Origin: ZC4RG20 sp963782445
Lineage (GTDB): Bacteria; Pseudomonadota; Gammaproteobacteria; Steroidobacterales; Rariloculaceae
Direction: 5' to 3'
Length of the DNA stretch: 64,000 nt
Assembly: GCA_963782445.1 (NCBI GenBank)
Contig: CAWAJM010000001.1
Location: 2,232,001 to 2,296,000, forward strand
The notes under the pieces are model-generated. The model searched no databases. It saw nothing but the letters and a program-made list of their open reading frames with translations, and had not been told where the DNA came from. The position numbers were made by a program, and so were the translations under genes. Position 1 is the first letter of the stretch. Each line of letters begins with the position of its first letter. Shown here one piece after another: positions 61,349 through 64,000 of this stretch.

Positions 61349-62425
61349 CTATTGCCCGGTGGCCGCATCGGCCGTCCCGGCTCGCGCGCCTGCCCCCGCC
61401 TGCTTGGCCTCCATGCTGCGGGCGGCGCTCAGGCGATTGCGCATCGAGTAATTGCCCTCGTGGCAAGCGTATTCGTAGACCTCGTAGCCGGGTTCCTCAT
61501 GCAGCGGCAGCGTCGCGGTCCACGGCGTCGTGTAGGTCTTCGGGTCGTTGATCGTCACCGAGTACTCGATCGTATCGGGCGCGATGCGCGTGAAGCGCTC
61601 CGTCAGCATGAGGTCCTCGGTATACGGCGTATTGCCATGCACCGAGACGAGGCCGCCCTTGAAGTTCTTGGTCTCGACGACGAGCGTATTGCCCTCCCAG
61701 TGGCCGCGCGACTCGCCCATGTAGGTCCGCACGTTGTCGCGCGGGCGATCGTCGAGCGGAATCAGACGCGTCTCGTGGACCATCTCGTAGCGGATGGCCA
61801 CCATGTGCGGGGTCTGCACGAACTGCGAGCCGTTGCCGTAAATGGCCGGAAAGAAGCCGGCCGTGACGCCCCGGGTGATGCAGCGGTCGTAGAGCGTCAT
61901 GTCCAGATACGACTGCGGATCGTGGCCCACGTAATTTCCCGGCGTGCGGCGGTCGCGGGCCGCCGGCACCAGCGGCGGTATCTGGCCGTCGGGCGGATCG
62001 GAGACGAGCGAGGTCAGGCGCGAGGCCTCACGAGCGTACTCGATGAAGTTTGGCGGCACCGCCTCGGCTTCGACCGTACCCAGGGCCTTGACGCGCTTCC
62101 AGAACCCCTCGTCGGGACGCTTCCCCGTATCGATGGCGCTTTCTTGACGCTCGACGCTGGCCTGACGGGCCGCCATCTCGGCGTCGGTCAGAAAGCGGCG
62201 CGTGCCGAATACCTTGGGCCGCTCGAACGGCACGCCCTGCACGTCGTCCGTCGTATAAGTGCCCTGCAAATCGGGGTCCCCCCACGGCGTCTTCGGCGGC
62301 GTCCAGTCGGCCGGGACCGGGGCCGGCTTTGCGGCCTCGCCGGGCTGCGCGGACTGGGCGGCGAGCCTGCCGGCGCCCAATACCGCGAGGCCGAGCACGA
62401 GAACGTTAGCGATGCGAATGCGCAC
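61349..62425 (-). CDS. Secreted hypothetical protein of the DUF6152-linked family
   Basis: A 358-residue protein with a signal peptide (IANVLVLGLAVLGAGRLAAQ). Mature features: DWTPPKTPWGDPDLQGTYTT, PHMVAIRYEMVHETRLIPLD, MGESRGHWEGNTLVVETKNF, DTIEYSVTINDPKTYTTPW, YACHEGNYSMRNRLSAA. It is a paralogue of the next upstream gene (both share a PDLxG(T/I) start and a DPK-x-(Y/F)T-x-PW end). I do not recognise an enzymatic motif. Periplasmic or outer-membrane associated; its position downstream of a TonB receptor suggests handling of an imported compound. Confidence 0.85.
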   Translation of the reverse strand: MRIRIANVLVLGLAVLGAGRLAAQSAQPGEAAKPAPVPADWTPPKTPWGDPDLQGTYTTDDVQGVPFERPKVFGTRRFLTDAEMAARQASVERQESAIDTGKRPDEGFWKRVKALGTVEAEAVPPNFIEYAREASRLTSLVSDPPDGQIPPLVPAARDRRTPGNYVGHDPQSYLDMTLYDRCITRGVTAGFFPAIYGNGSQFVQTPHMVAIRYEMVHETRLIPLDDRPRDNVRTYMGESRGHWEGNTLVVETKNFKGGLVSVHGNTPYTEDLMLTERFTRIAPDTIEYSVTINDPKTYTTPWTATLPLHEEPGYEVYEYACHEGNYSMRNRLSAARSMEAKQAGAGARAGTADAATGQ

Positions 62426-62467
62426 GGTCGTCTCCTCGATATCTGTGTGACCGCTTTCGGGGCCGGT

Positions 62468-63295
62468 TCAAGGTCTTGCCGGCGGCGGGGTCGGCTTCGT
62501 CTGAGGAGGGGCCTTCGGCCCGCTCAGGTCGCTGTACAGCATGCGCTCGGCATACTCGACGCATTTATATTCCGGCAGCGTCCCCTTGGCCTCGATGTCG
62601 CGGTACAGCGTGAGCTCTATCTTCCACGGCCGCGTGAAGACCTTGGGATCCTCGATCGTCGCTTCGTAGTCGATCTGGTTCTTGCCGACCATCGTGTAGC
62701 GCTCGACGACGTGCAGCTGATCGCTGTGGTAGTTGCCGCTGCGGTCAAACCAGGAAAGATCGTTGAAGCCGCGGTTGTCGACGACGAAGGTGTCCTGGTC
62801 CCAACTGCCGTTGGCCGTGCCCATCCACGTATCCACGGCCGCTTCCTTGAACTTGCCCATGAAGATGTTGCGATTGGCGCTGCCGAACTCGTAGGCCATG
62901 AGCACTCGGTTCGTGCCCTGGACGATCGCGAACGGGTAGGGCATATAGGTCGCCCGCGGGATCCCGGGCATGTAGCACTTCGCTTCCGGATCCGCATGCC
63001 AGCGGTCGGCGCGGTTCTTGTCCCGCTGCGCCAGCGCCTCGGGCTTATAGGGTATCTTGCCGCCTTCTACGACACCGCGCCCGGGCGGTATCGCGTTCAA
63101 GGTGCCGATCTCCCAGTACGGGCCGGCCGCCGGACCGTGGTCCTCGAGATTCCAGTCGGCGGTGCTCGTGGTCTGCCAGATCCCGGACAGATCCGGGTGC
63201 CCGTCGTAGGCTCTCGGGACCTGCGCGGAAACGGATGCGGCGCCGAAAAGCGCGGGCAATAAGACACACGGAATAAGACAGAGTCGGGTTCTCAT
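62468..63295 (-). CDS. Secreted hypothetical protein, paralogue of the neighbour
   Basis: A 275-residue protein starting MRTRLCLIPCVLLPALFGAA (signal peptide). The mature part has YDGHPDLSGIWQTTSTADWN, AKCYMPGIPRATYMPYPFAI, MGTANGSWDQDTFVVDN and EDPKVFTRPWKIELTLYRD. It is shorter than its paralogue 61349-62425 but colinear with it. Function is unknown. Confidence 0.85.
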   Translation of the reverse strand: MRTRLCLIPCVLLPALFGAASVSAQVPRAYDGHPDLSGIWQTTSTADWNLEDHGPAAGPYWEIGTLNAIPPGRGVVEGGKIPYKPEALAQRDKNRADRWHADPEAKCYMPGIPRATYMPYPFAIVQGTNRVLMAYEFGSANRNIFMGKFKEAAVDTWMGTANGSWDQDTFVVDNRGFNDLSWFDRSGNYHSDQLHVVERYTMVGKNQIDYEATIEDPKVFTRPWKIELTLYRDIEAKGTLPEYKCVEYAERMLYSDLSGPKAPPQTKPTPPPARP

Positions 63296-63377
63296 TCTTC
63301 TCTCTTCGAAAAGCCTAAGCTTCCCGTGGCCGCGTCGGAGCGCCGCTCGCCGAACACCGCTCCCGCGCGCCGCGAGC

Positions 63378-63785
63378 CTACTGGGAGCCGCCGTTGTCCG
63401 AGGCGCCGCCGAAAATCTTTCGGCCGTCGGCCAGCGTCACGTCCGCCGCGCTCGCAACATGTTCGGCCTTCTTGGCCCGGAAGCCCTTGACCGTGATCGT
63501 GTCGCCGGCCTTTAGCGACCGCCGCGACCAGCCGCGGCGCATGAGCACGTTCGGGCTCGTGAGCTCGAAGTTCCAGTTGGCTGTCGTGCCGTCTTTGTCC
63601 TTGACGTCGATGTAGAACCGGGCGTGAGGGTTCATCCATTCGACCTTCGTCACCTTGCCCGTGACTTCTATCGGCTTGCTGCGGTCGAACTCCGCGGCGA
63701 ATGAGTGATGCGCAAACGCGCTCCCCGCGGGCAGCGCGCAAACCGCTAACGCCGCCGCAACGGCAAGCCGGAAACGATCCTTCAT
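63378..63785 (-). CDS. DUF6152 secreted protein, second copy
   Basis: A 135-residue protein from ATG 63785 (MKDRFRLAVAAALAVCALPA, signal peptide), mature start HHSFAAEFDRSKPIEVTGKV and TKVEWMNPHARFYIDVKDKD. It is homologous to the 60902-61315 gene (same HHSFAAEFD ... EW(I/M)NPH core). A longer in-frame start at 63818 lacks a signal-like beginning and is rejected. It is the first small gene after the TonB receptor. Confidence 0.88.
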   Translation of the reverse strand: MKDRFRLAVAAALAVCALPAGSAFAHHSFAAEFDRSKPIEVTGKVTKVEWMNPHARFYIDVKDKDGTTANWNFELTSPNVLMRRGWSRRSLKAGDTITVKGFRAKKAEHVASAADVTLADGRKIFGGASDNGGSQ

Positions 63786-63871
63786 AGTCCTTGTGTCCTC
63801 GAATTCGATAATGTCCAAGGAGCCCGACCCGGATACCGCGCCTTCATGGCGCAGGCCGCCGCGGCCGGGTG

Positions 63872-63898
63872 GCGGCGGCGGGCATGGCCCGCCGCCGC
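63872..63898 (-). terminator. Hairpin after the TonB-receptor gene
   Basis: A perfect 12-bp GC-only stem (GCGGCGGCGGGC / GCCCGCCGCCGC) with a 3-nt loop, 22 nt beyond the receptor stop on the minus strand. No T-tract; it may act as an attenuating or RNA-stabilising hairpin between receptor and DUF6152 gene. Confidence 0.45.
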
Positions 63899-63919
63899 AC
63901 CCAACGAGTCACTCAACGT

Positions 63920-64000
63920 CTAGAAATTGGCATTGACACCCACGAAGAACTGCCGGCCCAGGATGTCGTAGAACCCTGCCTCCGTCGTGCCCGAGCCCGT
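63920..64000 (-). CDS. TonB-dependent receptor, C-terminal end (partial)
   Basis: Only the last 26 codons lie in the window: TGSGTTEAGFYDILGRQFFV GVNANF and a TAG stop. The alternating final strand ending in Phe is the outer-membrane beta-barrel signature of TonB-dependent receptors (R-x-(F/Y)-x-(V/L)G...F). The rest of the gene is beyond 64000. Confidence 0.8.
   Translation of the reverse strand, partial: TGSGTTEAGFYDILGRQFFVGVNANF

Noticed and set aside
61352..63262. 636-residue plus-strand ORF opposite the secreted paralogues
   Set aside because: Antisense shadow of two real genes and the gap between them.
1..64000. CRISPR arrays, prophage genes, complete insertion sequences, rRNA
   Set aside because: Looked for regularly spaced direct repeats, transposase/integrase motifs and rRNA sequence; none seen.

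Overview
The window reads as one long stretch of a high-GC Gram-negative chromosome. Features pointing that way are ADP-heptose-type (GT9) glycosyltransferases, a TonB-dependent receptor C-terminus, PQQ and cytochrome c proteins, hybrid histidine kinases, class II ribonucleotide reductase and REP/MITE-like palindromes. A proteobacterium, plausibly a gammaproteobacterium, fits best; this is inference, because no rRNA or strong taxonomic marker is present. The only RNA gene found is a tRNA-Cys.

Layout. 1-2.4 kb: end of a frameshifted ABC permease, a shortened nucleotidyltransferase with its small partner, and tRNA-Cys. 2.5-9.6 kb: SYLF lipid-binding protein, CbpA-like DnaJ, a palindromic element, a ThDP enzyme overlapping a PQQ quinohemoprotein dehydrogenase, and a CYP152 peroxygenase. 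10-24.2 kb: surface polysaccharide / LPS-core genes (UDP-sugar epimerase, GT4 and many GT9 enzymes, a GmhB-like HAD protein), most of them broken. They are interspersed with a dead topoisomerase IB, GMC/cytochrome c remnants, a response regulator, a CAP protein and a miniature CDF transporter. 24.5-35.1 kb: a RecQ remnant and a GH13::NuoM chimeric remnant, then a tightly overlapping minus-strand operon (phosphoketolase, transaldolase, HAD-GH65 phosphorylase, universal stress protein, acetate kinase, phosphoesterase) that forms a sugar-to-acetyl-phosphate-to-acetate/ATP route. 35.2-49.3 kb: beta-propeller, M23 peptidase, DUF2254, BCAM0308-like protein, two hybrid histidine kinases, CorA, remnants of DUF427, SDR and uracil-DNA glycosylase genes, and PolX. 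49.3-60.6 kb: aldehyde dehydrogenase, class II ribonucleotide reductase, a second copy of the palindromic element, DUF2207/LemA, an M1 peptidase and an ABC exporter. 60.9-64 kb: a minus-strand cluster with a TonB receptor, two DUF6152 proteins and two secreted paralogues.

The most striking property is the density of broken genes: about twenty carry frameshifts, nonsense codons or large internal deletions. Many keep recognisable N- and C-terminal ends but have lost the middle, often in frame. Intact housekeeping-like genes and operons lie between them. The second notable feature is a 166-167 bp palindromic element present twice, each copy inserted exactly at the TAG stop codon of the preceding gene and flanked by CTAG.

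Family assignments come from reading the protein sequences without database searches. Where a gene is called broken, the expected intact form is recalled from family knowledge rather than aligned.
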